A stretch of 64,000 nt of DNA, taken from NCBI GenBank assembly GCA_902524215.1, contig CABZCK010000005.1:1-64000 (forward strand). The letters run 5' to 3'. Positions within the stretch are counted from its first letter, which is position 1. Each line of letters opens with the position of its first letter. The DNA comes from an uncultured SAR116 cluster alpha proteobacterium (GTDB lineage Bacteria; Pseudomonadota; Alphaproteobacteria; Puniceispirillales; Marisalimonadaceae). The notes under the pieces are model-generated. The model made no database searches. It saw only the letters and a program-made list of their open reading frames with translations, and was not told the origin of the DNA. This document shows, one piece after another, positions 1 through 7,922 of the stretch. A program made the position numbers and the translations under genes.

Positions 1-2
1 TT

Positions 3-1202
3 GTTAGTCATTTATCTTGCTCTTTAACTGGAGAAAAATATGATGCAAGTGAGACACATAATCTTTCTAAAGTGGGTAAACCACTTTTAGTAAATTATCA
101 TTTAGACCAAATTAAAGAAAGAATTACTAAACAAGATATTAGTCAAACTAATCTAAATGGATTATGGAAATATAGTTTTTTACTGCCTGTTAAAAAAGAA
201 AATAGAGTATCATTAAATGAGGTTTTAACTCCTTTGGTAACCCTGGATAATGTTAAAAAGAAGATTGATTTCAACGGTGATATTATAGTTAAAGATGAAA
301 GTTATTTGCCAACAGCTTCCTTTAAGGCGAGAGGTTTATGTTTAGCAGTTTCAATGGCGAAACAACTTGGTATAAAACATATGGCTATACCAACTAATGG
401 AAATGCTGGGGCAGCATTAGCTGCTTATTGTGCAAGGGCAAATATTAAATGTACTGTATTTTGTCCAGAGGATACTCCTGAAATAAATATTAGAGAAATC
501 AATGCACTTGGAGCTGATACTTATCTAGTTAATGGTTTTATCAATGAGTGTGGAAAAATAGTTTTTGAAGGAAAGGAAGAAACTGGGTGGTTTGATGTAT
601 CAACTTTAAAAGAGCCTTACAGAATAGAAGGAAAAAAAACTATGGGGCTTGAGCTAGCAGAACAATTTAATTGGGAGTTACCTGATATAATTTTTTATCC
701 AACTGGTGGAGGAACTGGTTTAATAGGTATGTGGAAAGCATTTAATGAATTAGAGGAACTTGGATGGATCTCAAAAAAACCAAGAATGGTTGCTGTTCAA
801 TCAGATGGATGTGCACCAATTTATAAAGCGTGGAAAAAAAATAAAGAATTTGCAGATCTTTGGGAAAATCCAAAAACAGTAGCTTCCGGAATTAGAGTTC
901 CAATAGCAGTAGGAGATTTTCTAATTATTAGAGCTTTAAATGAAAGTAATGGATTTTCAATCACAGTTTCTGATGAAGAAATATTAAATGACCGAGATTT
1001 TATATCTAAACAAGATGGACTTTTGATGTGTCCTGAAGGAGCTGCTACGTTCTCGGCTTTTAAAAAAGCAATTAAACAAGGACTAGTCTCTAATAATGAA
1101 AAAGTTGTTTTGTTTAATTGTGCTTCTGGTCTTAAATATCCATTATCAGATGTAAAATCTTACATCGACAAAAATGTAAAAGTTGATTATTCAAAATTTT
1201 AA
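3..1202 (+). CDS. thrC: Threonine synthase, 5' end cut off by the window
   Basis: PLP-dependent enzyme of fold type II that converts O-phosphohomoserine to threonine. The PLP-binding lysine lies in PTASFKARG, and a glycine-rich phosphate loop appears as PTGGGTGLIG. The frame is open from base 3 and reads SCSLTGEKYDASETHNLSK before the GTG at 72. That stretch looks like the N-terminal segment of threonine synthases, so the GTG at 72 is almost certainly internal and the real start is upstream of the window. The gene ends 4 bases before the convergent GFA-family gene. It could be another threonine-synthase-like lyase, but the N-terminal segment and LWKYSFLLP favour ThrC. Confidence 0.85.
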   Translation, partial: VSHLSCSLTGEKYDASETHNLSKVGKPLLVNYHLDQIKERITKQDISQTNLNGLWKYSFLLPVKKENRVSLNEVLTPLVTLDNVKKKIDFNGDIIVKDESYLPTASFKARGLCLAVSMAKQLGIKHMAIPTNGNAGAALAAYCARANIKCTVFCPEDTPEINIREINALGADTYLVNGFINECGKIVFEGKEETGWFDVSTLKEPYRIEGKKTMGLELAEQFNWELPDIIFYPTGGGTGLIGMWKAFNELEELGWISKKPRMVAVQSDGCAPIYKAWKKNKEFADLWENPKTVASGIRVPIAVGDFLIIRALNESNGFSITVSDEEILNDRDFISKQDGLLMCPEGAATFSAFKKAIKQGLVSNNEKVVLFNCASGLKYPLSDVKSYIDKNVKVDYSKF

Positions 1203-1206
1203 AATT

Positions 1207-1608
1207 TTATTTTTTTTGGAATGAAGCTTCCTCCTGCTTTTGATTTTCAAGTGTGAACTCTTGTCCATTTGTAAAATCCGAAACATTTTGAATCCAAGAC
1301 ATATCAAATCCGTCTAAACAACCAACATTAACTCCAAAAGCATTAGGATTTGTTCTTCTTTTATTATGAGTATTTATGCCACAAATTTTACAAAAAAAAT
1401 GCTTAGCAATTTTTGTGTTCCATTGATAAATACTCAAATAATCTTCTCCACTTTCTAAATGAAATTCATCTTTATTCACAGTTGTCATTACATAACCTTT
1501 TCTACGACAATGAGAGCAGTTACATCTTCTAAGTTCTTTTAATTCACAATTAATAGAAAACTTTACTTTTCCACAGTGACATTGACCTTTAATTTGATTT
1601 TTAGTCAT
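1207..1608 (-). CDS. GFA/CENP-V family zinc-binding protein
   Basis: A 133-residue protein of the glutathione-dependent formaldehyde-activating (GFA) family. The zinc-binding cysteines are all present: Cys10 and Cys12 in CHCG, Cys29/31/34 in CNCSHC, and Cys73/76 in CKIC. Family members are small cytoplasmic zinc proteins. Only some act on S-hydroxymethylglutathione, so the substrate here is unknown. It is the last gene of a leftward group, starting 14 bases after the DapA-family gene, which suggests co-transcription with the lyase and the AbrB-like membrane protein. Confidence 0.8.
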   Translation of the reverse strand: MTKNQIKGQCHCGKVKFSINCELKELRRCNCSHCRRKGYVMTTVNKDEFHLESGEDYLSIYQWNTKIAKHFFCKICGINTHNKRRTNPNAFGVNVGCLDGFDMSWIQNVSDFTNGQEFTLENQKQEEASFQKK

Positions 1609-1622
1609 AAAGATTTTCTCAA

Positions 1623-2522
1623 CTAATATGAATAACCAAACTCATTATTTAATGTATTAGCAAGTTCTGATACTTTATCTTTATTGATAGATTTCAACGG
1701 TGGTCTAACATTTAACCACTCACTAATTTTTGTTTTTTTAGCTAAGAGACCTTTTTGTGCAGGTATAGGAGCATAATCTTGAAACAACAACCTTACTTTT
1801 GTAACTTTTTTATGTAAATCTTCAGCTTTTTTCCATTCATTACTATGACAAAAATTTATAACTTTTGATATATCACCCCCGTTTAAATTTGCAGTAGCTG
1901 ATATACATCCTGGAGCTCCAAGCTTTATTGCTTTAATTACTGGTAGCTCTGCACCTGGATAAACAATAAGGTCATCTATCCCTAATAGAGATTTTGTATT
2001 TTCCCAGTCGCCTGAACTGTCTTTAATTCCAACGACAATGTCAGGATAAGTTTTTTTAAGTTTTGATACTAAATCAATTGAAAGTCCAACTCCGGAAACT
2101 TGAGGTATATGGTATAAATAAATTTTTAGTTTGTTGTGATCAATTTCTTCAATTAATTTTTCAAAATAATCAAATAGACCTTCATCACTCATACCTTTGA
2201 AATAAAAAGGTGGTAATGTCATAACACCATGGCAACCTAGATCTAGTGCATGTTTACTAATCATTACAGTATCTGGAAAATTACATAAACCTGTACCAGG
2301 AATTAGTTGATCAGCTTTAATACCACTATTTAATAACCCTTCTAGTGCATTCATCCTTTCTTTATTACTTAAAGATAAAGCTTCACCAGTTGTACCAAAA
2401 GGAGCTAATCCAGAGCATCCGTTTTCAAGTAAATCACGAGCAAGGTCATTATACATGTTTTGATTAAATTTTAAGTCATTATCGAATGGTGATAGAATGG
2501 GTGCAATTAATCCTTTTATCAA
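1623..2522 (-). CDS. Dihydrodipicolinate synthase / N-acetylneuraminate lyase family aldolase
   Basis: A 299-residue class I aldolase of the DapA/NanA superfamily (TIM barrel). Seen are the GTTGE substrate loop (residues 43-47), Tyr137 in YLYHIP and the Schiff-base Lys167 in VGIKDSSGD. The start is a TTG with a strong AGGAGG five bases before it. Biosynthetic DapA usually has YNVP around the tyrosine; here it is YHIP. Together with the membrane-protein and GFA neighbours, this makes a catabolic keto-acid lyase more likely than lysine biosynthesis. The substrate cannot be named from sequence. Confidence 0.8.
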   Translation of the reverse strand: MIKGLIAPILSPFDNDLKFNQNMYNDLARDLLENGCSGLAPFGTTGEALSLSNKERMNALEGLLNSGIKADQLIPGTGLCNFPDTVMISKHALDLGCHGVMTLPPFYFKGMSDEGLFDYFEKLIEEIDHNKLKIYLYHIPQVSGVGLSIDLVSKLKKTYPDIVVGIKDSSGDWENTKSLLGIDDLIVYPGAELPVIKAIKLGAPGCISATANLNGGDISKVINFCHSNEWKKAEDLHKKVTKVRLLFQDYAPIPAQKGLLAKKTKISEWLNVRPPLKSINKDKVSELANTLNNEFGYSY

Positions 2523-2538
2523 AGATACCTCCTAGATG

Positions 2539-3597
2539 TTATTTCCTTTGTTTTACCATTAATTTAAATTTTGAATACAAAAATTTTTGTGCCAATCCTA
2601 AAATTACAACTACAACTGATAATCTAAATAAATGGTGTGTAATTACAAATGCTGGCTCAATATTTAAGAGAAACGCTAGTAGCCCCATTTCATTTACACC
2701 ACCAGGAGCAAATGCAAGAAAAATAGCAGCTGGTGTTATTTCTGAAATTAATTTTACAATCAAAATAAAAGGTAATAATGATATAATTAAAGTTATAACT
2801 ACTGAAACTGAATGACCAATATACTTACCAGCAATTTTCCAACTTAATCCATTAAAATTGCTACCAAAGAAACTTCCAGATACCAACTGTGCAAAAATTA
2901 CCACTGTTATAGACATTTCAATTTTGTAAATTTCAAAAATGCTTATAATTGCACTTAACAATAGTGGTCCAAATAATCTAGGGCCAGGTAATTTTATAAT
3001 TCTACCAATAAAAATACCTAAATATACTATCACGAATAAAATAATTAAATTAATCAGATCTAAATCCATTATTGGCCAAATAGCTTCTCTCTTAAATGAC
3101 CCTGGAAACGATATCAAAATTAATGATGGAATTGTAAATACTGTTAAGAAAATTCTAATCATATGTATTATTCCGACTTGTTTAGAATCTGCACCACATT
3201 CTTCAGCACCCAAAACCATTTCAAGAAGTCCACCAGGTGAAGCAATAAAAAATGCTTCTGGTTTTTCAATTTTTCTAATTTTATGTAGTACTAGGAATGT
3301 AAAAAAAAATGCAAAAGGTATATATATAGCTAACAATAATAGTGTGAAAAACCATGTTTCTACATTATTAAGAATTGATGAATCAAAAGATCCTCCCAAC
3401 CAAACTCCAAGTACACCAATGAATGGGTTTCTAAATTTTGGTGGTATTAAAACATTGACTTTAAATAAAGCAAAGATTGCTACTAAAAACGCAGGCCCTA
3501 AAACCCATGGTAGAGGAAGTAATAAATAGTTAAAAATACTTCCGCCAATAAAGCCAATAAGTAGTGTGTATAATATATATTTTATTGATGTTAATAT
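2539..3597 (-). CDS. AbrB family membrane protein, start codon unclear
   Basis: Integral membrane protein of the AbrB duplication family (once called ammonia monooxygenase-like), with about ten hydrophobic segments. Two related glycine-rich stretches, near GGLLEMVLGAEECG and GGVNEMGLLAF, reflect the internal duplication. The only standard start in frame is a TTG at 3399. The frame stays open upstream to a stop at 3607-3609 and encodes LPLPWVLGPA and GVLGVWLGGSFD, a normal first AbrB segment. No ATG, GTG or TTG precedes it. An ATA at 3595-3597, six bases after AGAGA, is the best initiation candidate and sets the boundary given here. It starts the leftward group AbrB-DapA-GFA. The transported substrate is unknown. 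Confidence 0.7.
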   Translation of the reverse strand: MLTSIKYILYTLLIGFIGGSIFNYLLLPLPWVLGPAFLVAIFALFKVNVLIPPKFRNPFIGVLGVWLGGSFDSSILNNVETWFFTLLLLAIYIPFAFFFTFLVLHKIRKIEKPEAFFIASPGGLLEMVLGAEECGADSKQVGIIHMIRIFLTVFTIPSLILISFPGSFKREAIWPIMDLDLINLIILFVIVYLGIFIGRIIKLPGPRLFGPLLLSAIISIFEIYKIEMSITVVIFAQLVSGSFFGSNFNGLSWKIAGKYIGHSVSVVITLIISLLPFILIVKLISEITPAAIFLAFAPGGVNEMGLLAFLLNIEPAFVITHHLFRLSVVVVILGLAQKFLYSKFKLMVKQRK

Positions 3598-3674
3598 TTT
3601 ATTTCTCTAAGTTATTAACGGAAAGTTATTAAGTAACATAATTAAAAAAAAATTAAATGGAAAGAATTCGTTAA

Positions 3675-4784
3675 ATGGATAATCAATTTAGAGTAAATGT
3701 CAGGGATGCCGAAATATTAATATCTGAGATTTTTGAAAAAAAAGGTTGTATTAAAGAAGAAGCAAATCTTATTTCTAAAAGATTATGCCTTTCAAACCTA
3801 AAAGGCCACGATAGTCACGGGATTGTAAGAGTTCCTCGATATTGTGATTGGGTTGATGAAGGGAAAGTTTTTCCTAATAAACAACATTCTTTAATTTTAG
3901 ATTCTGGAGCTCTTGCTTTGATAGACGCTAATCAGGGTTTTGGTCAAATAATGGGTGAAAAATCTGTTCAGGAGGGTACTAATAGAGCAAAAAATCATGG
4001 AATCGCTCTCATTGGATTGAAAAATTCAGGTCACCTTGGCAGAATTGGCGATTGGTCAGAATTAGCTGCTGACAAAAATTGTGTTTCTTTACATTTTGTT
4101 AATGTAAGAGGTAGTTTGTTAGTAGCTCCTTATGGTGGTTCAGATAGACGAGGAAGTACATCTCCACTATCAATTGGAATTCCTGTAAAAGGAAAAGAAC
4201 ATGTAATTTTAGATATGGCAACATCTACTGTTGCTGAGGGCAAAGCTTTAGTTGCTCAAAAAGGTGGTAAAAAATTACCTATGAGTGCTTTAATCGACAA
4301 CCTAGGAAATCTTACAAATAATACAGAAGCTTTATACGGTAAAATTGGACCAGATGACGTTCCAAATCCAGATAAAGGAGATGGTGCAATAACAGCATTT
4401 GGTATGCATAAAGGTTCAGGTATTAATTTTATGATGGAGATTTTAGGTGGGGCACTTACAAGTAATGATACGTGTGCAATAGATCATAAAAATATTAGAC
4501 CATTTGCAAACGGTATGCTTTCTATTTACATAGATGTCGAAAAGTTTGTTGATGTAGATTATTTCTCAAAAGAAGTTCAGGCTTATTCTAACTTTGTAAG
4601 ATCATCACCTCCAGCTGAAGGTGTTGAAAAAGTTATGATACCTGGTGATAACGAAAAAAAAATCTATAAAGATAGAATGCAAAACGGAATTCCTATTGCT
4701 CAAGAAGCATGGAATTTAATTACGTTAAGAGCAAAAAGTTTAGGTGTTGAAGATTTAAATAGATTTCAAAATGCTATTTTATAA
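3675..4784 (+). CDS. Malate/L-lactate dehydrogenase family (Ldh_2) oxidoreductase
   Basis: A 369-residue NAD(P)-dependent dehydrogenase of the Ldh_2 family, which includes malate, sulfolactate, ureidoglycolate and delta-1-piperideine-2-carboxylate reductases. The family signature HDSHGIVRVPRY is at residues 45-56, followed by GLKNSGHLGRIGDW and the ATSTVAEGK loop. GGAAAGAA lies 8 bases before the ATG. It faces away from the AbrB group and precedes an amino-acid ABC importer. Since this window degrades ureides, a ureidoglycolate dehydrogenase role is possible, but the family is too broad to decide. It is clearly diverged from the second Ldh_2 gene at 40392. Confidence 0.8.
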   Translation: MDNQFRVNVRDAEILISEIFEKKGCIKEEANLISKRLCLSNLKGHDSHGIVRVPRYCDWVDEGKVFPNKQHSLILDSGALALIDANQGFGQIMGEKSVQEGTNRAKNHGIALIGLKNSGHLGRIGDWSELAADKNCVSLHFVNVRGSLLVAPYGGSDRRGSTSPLSIGIPVKGKEHVILDMATSTVAEGKALVAQKGGKKLPMSALIDNLGNLTNNTEALYGKIGPDDVPNPDKGDGAITAFGMHKGSGINFMMEILGGALTSNDTCAIDHKNIRPFANGMLSIYIDVEKFVDVDYFSKEVQAYSNFVRSSPPAEGVEKVMIPGDNEKKIYKDRMQNGIPIAQEAWNLITLRAKSLGVEDLNRFQNAIL

Positions 4785-4918
4785 ATTGTTAACTTTAGCA
4801 AATATTATTGATTAAAATTTAATCAAAAACGATTTAATAATTAAAATAATTAAAATGTTGAGTAAAAAGTAATCACATTAACATCATTATACATTAGTAT
4901 AACTTCTTTGGTGTGCAT

Positions 4919-5596
4919 ATGTTTGAGTTAAGATTTTTTGAAATTTATCGATCTCAAGAGTACTTATCTCTATTACTTGATGGTATCTTGGTAAGCACAG
5001 CTCTAACAATATTTGGCGGTATATTCGGATTTGTTATCGCTTTTATATTAGCAGCTTTAATTTATTGGAGAGTTTTCGGCATAAGTTTTATATGTACTTG
5101 TTATATAGATTTCATAAGAAATACTCCATTGATTGTACAAATATTTTTTATAACTTTTGGCTTACCAGCTCTTTTTGGTTATGTATGGCCTTTTTGGTGT
5201 CACGCTTTATTAGCTTTAACAATTAATTTCTCAGGATATTTTGCAGAAATATTAAGAAGTGGTTACGAGTCAACACCTAAAGGACAAATTGAAGCTGCTT
5301 CTGCTTTAAATATAAACAAAAATATAGTTTTTAGAAAAATAATATTGCCACAAACTATTATTAAAATGTTTCCATCATTATCTAGCCAATTCATATTTAT
5401 TTTTCTAACAACAGGTATAATATCCGAGATAGGAGTCACAGATTTAACACATGCTGGACTTTTTATAGACAGTAGGATTTTTCGATCATTTGAAATATTT
5501 ATTGTACTTACTTTTCTCTATATAATTATGTCTCTAGTTTACAAATCATGTTTAGAAATAATTTTTAAAATTTCACTTGGTAAAAGAGCTTTGTAA
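4919..5596 (+). CDS. Polar amino-acid ABC transporter permease (HisM/GlnP type)
   Basis: Inner-membrane permease of the His/Glu/Gln/Arg/opine family with about five membrane spans. The EAA loop that docks the ATPase is at QIEAASALNINKN, about 125-138 residues in. A GTG at 4913 and the ATG at 4919 are both possible starts, and neither has a clear ribosome site; I chose the ATG. The stop overlaps the next permease start by one base (TAATG), so translation is probably coupled. Such permeases work as heterodimers, which fits the next gene. Confidence 0.85.
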   Translation: MFELRFFEIYRSQEYLSLLLDGILVSTALTIFGGIFGFVIAFILAALIYWRVFGISFICTCYIDFIRNTPLIVQIFFITFGLPALFGYVWPFWCHALLALTINFSGYFAEILRSGYESTPKGQIEAASALNINKNIVFRKIILPQTIIKMFPSLSSQFIFIFLTTGIISEIGVTDLTHAGLFIDSRIFRSFEIFIVLTFLYIIMSLVYKSCLEIIFKISLGKRAL

Positions 5597-6279
5597 TGGA
5601 AGATTTATTAATAAACATTTTAGGTAAGCCTGAAGGTATCATTATATCCCAATTAATTGCAGCTTGTAGATTTACGATATACTTATCACTAATTGCTTTT
5701 GTAGGTGGTGGAATTTTAGGAATTTTGATTACTTTTTTAAGAATAATTCCAAATAAGCTCTTAAACAAATTAAGTTTTTCTTATGTTTGGTTGTTTCAAT
5801 CTGTTCCGCTTTTAATGCTTTTATTTTTGTCAGGTTTAGGAGTTCCTAGATTGCTTGGGTATGATATAGATCCTTGGATAGCTGCTACATTATCCTTAGT
5901 TATTTTCACATCAGCCTATCTATCTGAAGTTTGGAGAGGCTCAATTATCGCTGTATCTCAAGGTCAATGGGAAGCAGCAAAAAGTATAAATTTAAATTTT
6001 ACACTAAGCTTAGTTTTGATAATTATACCTCAAGCTTTTAAATATAGTGTAGCACCAACTGTAAGTTTTTTAATACAGATAATTAAAGGAACTTCTTTAG
6101 CTTATATCATAGGATTTCAAGATCTTATGTTATTAGGAAAGAGATGGGCAAATGCTCCTGTTCCAGGATCAGAACCTTTTATAATCTTTCCAATTATGGC
6201 AGTAATGTATTTCTGTCTTTGTTATCCTCTAGCTGTTTATGCAAAGCATTTAGAGAAAAAAATATTAATAAATAATTAA
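5596..6279 (+). CDS. Polar amino-acid ABC transporter permease, second subunit
   Basis: A 227-residue membrane protein of the same permease family as its upstream neighbour. It has hydrophobic spans throughout and an EAA-type loop at GQWEAAKSINLNFT. It would pair with the preceding permease to form the membrane channel. The binding-protein gene follows after 19 bases. No ATPase gene of this family is adjacent, so the importer must borrow an ATP-binding subunit encoded elsewhere. Confidence 0.85.
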   Translation: MEDLLINILGKPEGIIISQLIAACRFTIYLSLIAFVGGGILGILITFLRIIPNKLLNKLSFSYVWLFQSVPLLMLLFLSGLGVPRLLGYDIDPWIAATLSLVIFTSAYLSEVWRGSIIAVSQGQWEAAKSINLNFTLSLVLIIIPQAFKYSVAPTVSFLIQIIKGTSLAYIIGFQDLMLLGKRWANAPVPGSEPFIIFPIMAVMYFCLCYPLAVYAKHLEKKILINN

Positions 6280-6298
6280 ATTAGTGAAAGGAGAAATT

Positions 6299-7075
6299 AT
6301 GTTAAAATTAATTAAATTATTTTTTGTATTCCTCACATTTACTTTAAGTTCTGCATTTGCAGATTTAAGTGATATATTAAAAAAAGGTGAGGTAAAAATT
6401 GCAGTACCTGAAGCTTTTCCTCCATTTGGTGCTGTTGGAAAATCTGGCGAGCATGAAGGTTATGATGTCGACGTTGCCAAGTTAATAGCAAAAGATTTGG
6501 GTGTGAAGTTAAAGATAGTTCCAGTTGTATCAAAACAAAGAATCCCTTTTTTAGAAACTGATAAAGTTGATTTAGTTATATCCACAATGGGTGCCAATCC
6601 AAAGAGAGCGAAATCAATTAATTTTTCAAGTGCTTATGCTCCTTTTTACTCTGGTGTTTTTGCACCGTCCTCCATTAAGATCAATTCATATGCAGATTTA
6701 GACGGTTTAACTGTAGGAGTTACAGGTGGAACCTTAGAAGACTTAGAATTGACAAAACGAGCTCCTAAAGGAACAAAAATCACGAGATTTGGAGATAATG
6801 CTGCAACTTTAAGCGCTATAAAGTCAAAGCAAGTGCAGGTATTAGTCTCTGGTAATACAGCGGCAGCATCTATAACAGAAAGTGATCCCAACTTTGATTT
6901 GCAAAGAAAGTTTATTATTAAAGATAGCCCTTGTTTTATCGGAGTAAAAAAAGGAAACGAAGATCTTTTAAGATGGGTAAATGTTTTTATACTTCATAAA
7001 AAATTAGGTGGAGATCTTAACAAAATATCTAATAAATGGTTAGGTCAAGATTTACCACCGTTGCCATCATTATAA
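6299..7075 (+). CDS. Amino-acid ABC transporter periplasmic substrate-binding protein
   Basis: Family 3 extracellular solute-binding protein, 258 residues from the ATG at 6299. This start is chosen over an upstream GTG (6284) because AAAGGAG sits five bases before it and the protein then begins with a clean signal peptide, MLKLIKLFFVFLTF...SAFA. Mature features include FPPFGAVGKSGEHEGYDVDV near the N-terminus and STMGANPKRAKSINFS, typical of polar amino-acid binders. It delivers ligand to the two preceding permeases. A perfect hairpin lies just downstream of the stop. Confidence 0.88.
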   Translation: MLKLIKLFFVFLTFTLSSAFADLSDILKKGEVKIAVPEAFPPFGAVGKSGEHEGYDVDVAKLIAKDLGVKLKIVPVVSKQRIPFLETDKVDLVISTMGANPKRAKSINFSSAYAPFYSGVFAPSSIKINSYADLDGLTVGVTGGTLEDLELTKRAPKGTKITRFGDNAATLSAIKSKQVQVLVSGNTAAASITESDPNFDLQRKFIIKDSPCFIGVKKGNEDLLRWVNVFILHKKLGGDLNKISNKWLGQDLPPLPSL

Positions 7076-7089
7076 ATTTGAAAAATATA

Positions 7090-7115
7090 GCCTAATCTAT
7101 TAATTTAGATTAGGC
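7090..7115. promoter_or_regulatory. Perfect 10-bp hairpin between binding protein and DUF1989 gene
   Basis: GCCTAATCTA and TAGATTAGGC pair perfectly around a six-base TTAATT loop. The hairpin ends six bases before the ATG at 7122, where a ribosome site would normally lie. On the + strand no T-run follows, so it is not a standard intrinsic terminator. It could stabilise the transporter mRNA 3' end or control translation of the next gene. Confidence 0.55.
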
Positions 7116-7121
7116 ATACTT

Positions 7122-7784
7122 ATGATAGAAAAAACAACAATACCAGCTGGTCATGGCAAAGCATTCATTTTAAATAAATCACAAACTATATCTGTTATTA
7201 ATACATATGGAACACAAGTTGTTGATTGTTGGGCTTTTAATAAAGCGAATACAAATGAATACATGTCAATGGAAGCTAGCAGGGTCTGGTCTCAAAGATT
7301 AAATCCTATACTAGGTGACACGTTTGTTACCAATAATAGAAATAAAATTCTTACAATTGTTGAAGATACATCTCCTGGCATTCATGATACTTTCATGGCA
7401 GCATGCGATGAAAAAAGATATAAATTATTAGGTGTAAAAAAATATCATAGAAATTGCTGCGATAATCTTGTTGAAGCCCTTAAAGAATATGAAATTAATT
7501 ATAATAAACCTATACTTGCATCATTTAATATATTTATGAATATAGAGGTACAAGAGGATAAAAAAACATTAAAAACTTTACCTACAGTAACCAGTCCAGG
7601 TGATAAAATTACTTTAAGAGCAGAGATGGATTGTTATGTTGTATTTTCATCTTGTCCACAAGATATTGTAAAAATTCAGGGTGAATTTGATAACGAACCA
7701 AAAAGTGTTGAAATTGAAATTAATCAAGACGTTCAAACATTTAGTGAAATAAAGACTACAAATACATGGATACCGAATACATAG
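7122..7784 (+). CDS. DUF1989 (urea carboxylase-associated) family protein
   Basis: A 220-residue cytoplasmic protein of the DUF1989 family, recognised by IPAGHGKAF near the start, VVDCWAF, DTSPGIHDT, NCCDNL and the C-terminal SCPQDI. Family members are often encoded with urea/guanidine carboxylases, and some are carboxyguanidine deiminases (CgdAB). Here there is only one copy and no biotin carboxylase nearby. Its place between an amino-acid importer and the purine island suggests a role in amidine or ureide nitrogen use, but the reaction is unknown. The start has no visible ribosome site, only the hairpin just upstream. Confidence 0.75.
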   Translation: MIEKTTIPAGHGKAFILNKSQTISVINTYGTQVVDCWAFNKANTNEYMSMEASRVWSQRLNPILGDTFVTNNRNKILTIVEDTSPGIHDTFMAACDEKRYKLLGVKKYHRNCCDNLVEALKEYEINYNKPILASFNIFMNIEVQEDKKTLKTLPTVTSPGDKITLRAEMDCYVVFSSCPQDIVKIQGEFDNEPKSVEIEINQDVQTFSEIKTTNTWIPNT

Positions 7785-7872
7785 TTAAGTTTGTTATTCA
7801 AATCAAAATAAATTTCGTAATTATTAATTTGATCAATTTTTAATCATTTGTTTTTTCAATTTAGATTTATGG

Positions 7873-7881
7873 TGCTATAGT
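7873..7881 (+). promoter_or_regulatory. Possible extended -10 promoter for the ABC-xdh operon
   Basis: TGCTATAGT fits the extended -10 pattern TGnTATAAT with one mismatch. It lies about 40 bases upstream of the binding-protein ATG at 7923. A weak -35-like TTTCAA precedes it by 16 bases. AT-rich DNA gives chance matches, so this is tentative. Confidence 0.35.
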
Positions 7882-7922
7882 AATCTCTTAATTATAGAGT
7901 TATCCTACGAAAGGAGAATGTT

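Noticed and set aside
72..74. GTG as the start of threonine synthase
   Set aside because: Conserved N-terminal sequence continues in frame to the window edge, so this codon is internal.
2939..3529. Long open frame on the + strand opposite the AbrB-like gene
   Set aside because: It is antisense to clear membrane-protein coding sequence, has no recognisable motif and arises from AT-rich codon structure.
4808..4826. Perfect 9-1-9 palindrome after the first Ldh_2 gene
   Set aside because: It is nearly all A and T, is followed by A rather than T on the coding strand, and has no second copy. Too likely by chance to list as a terminator or operator.
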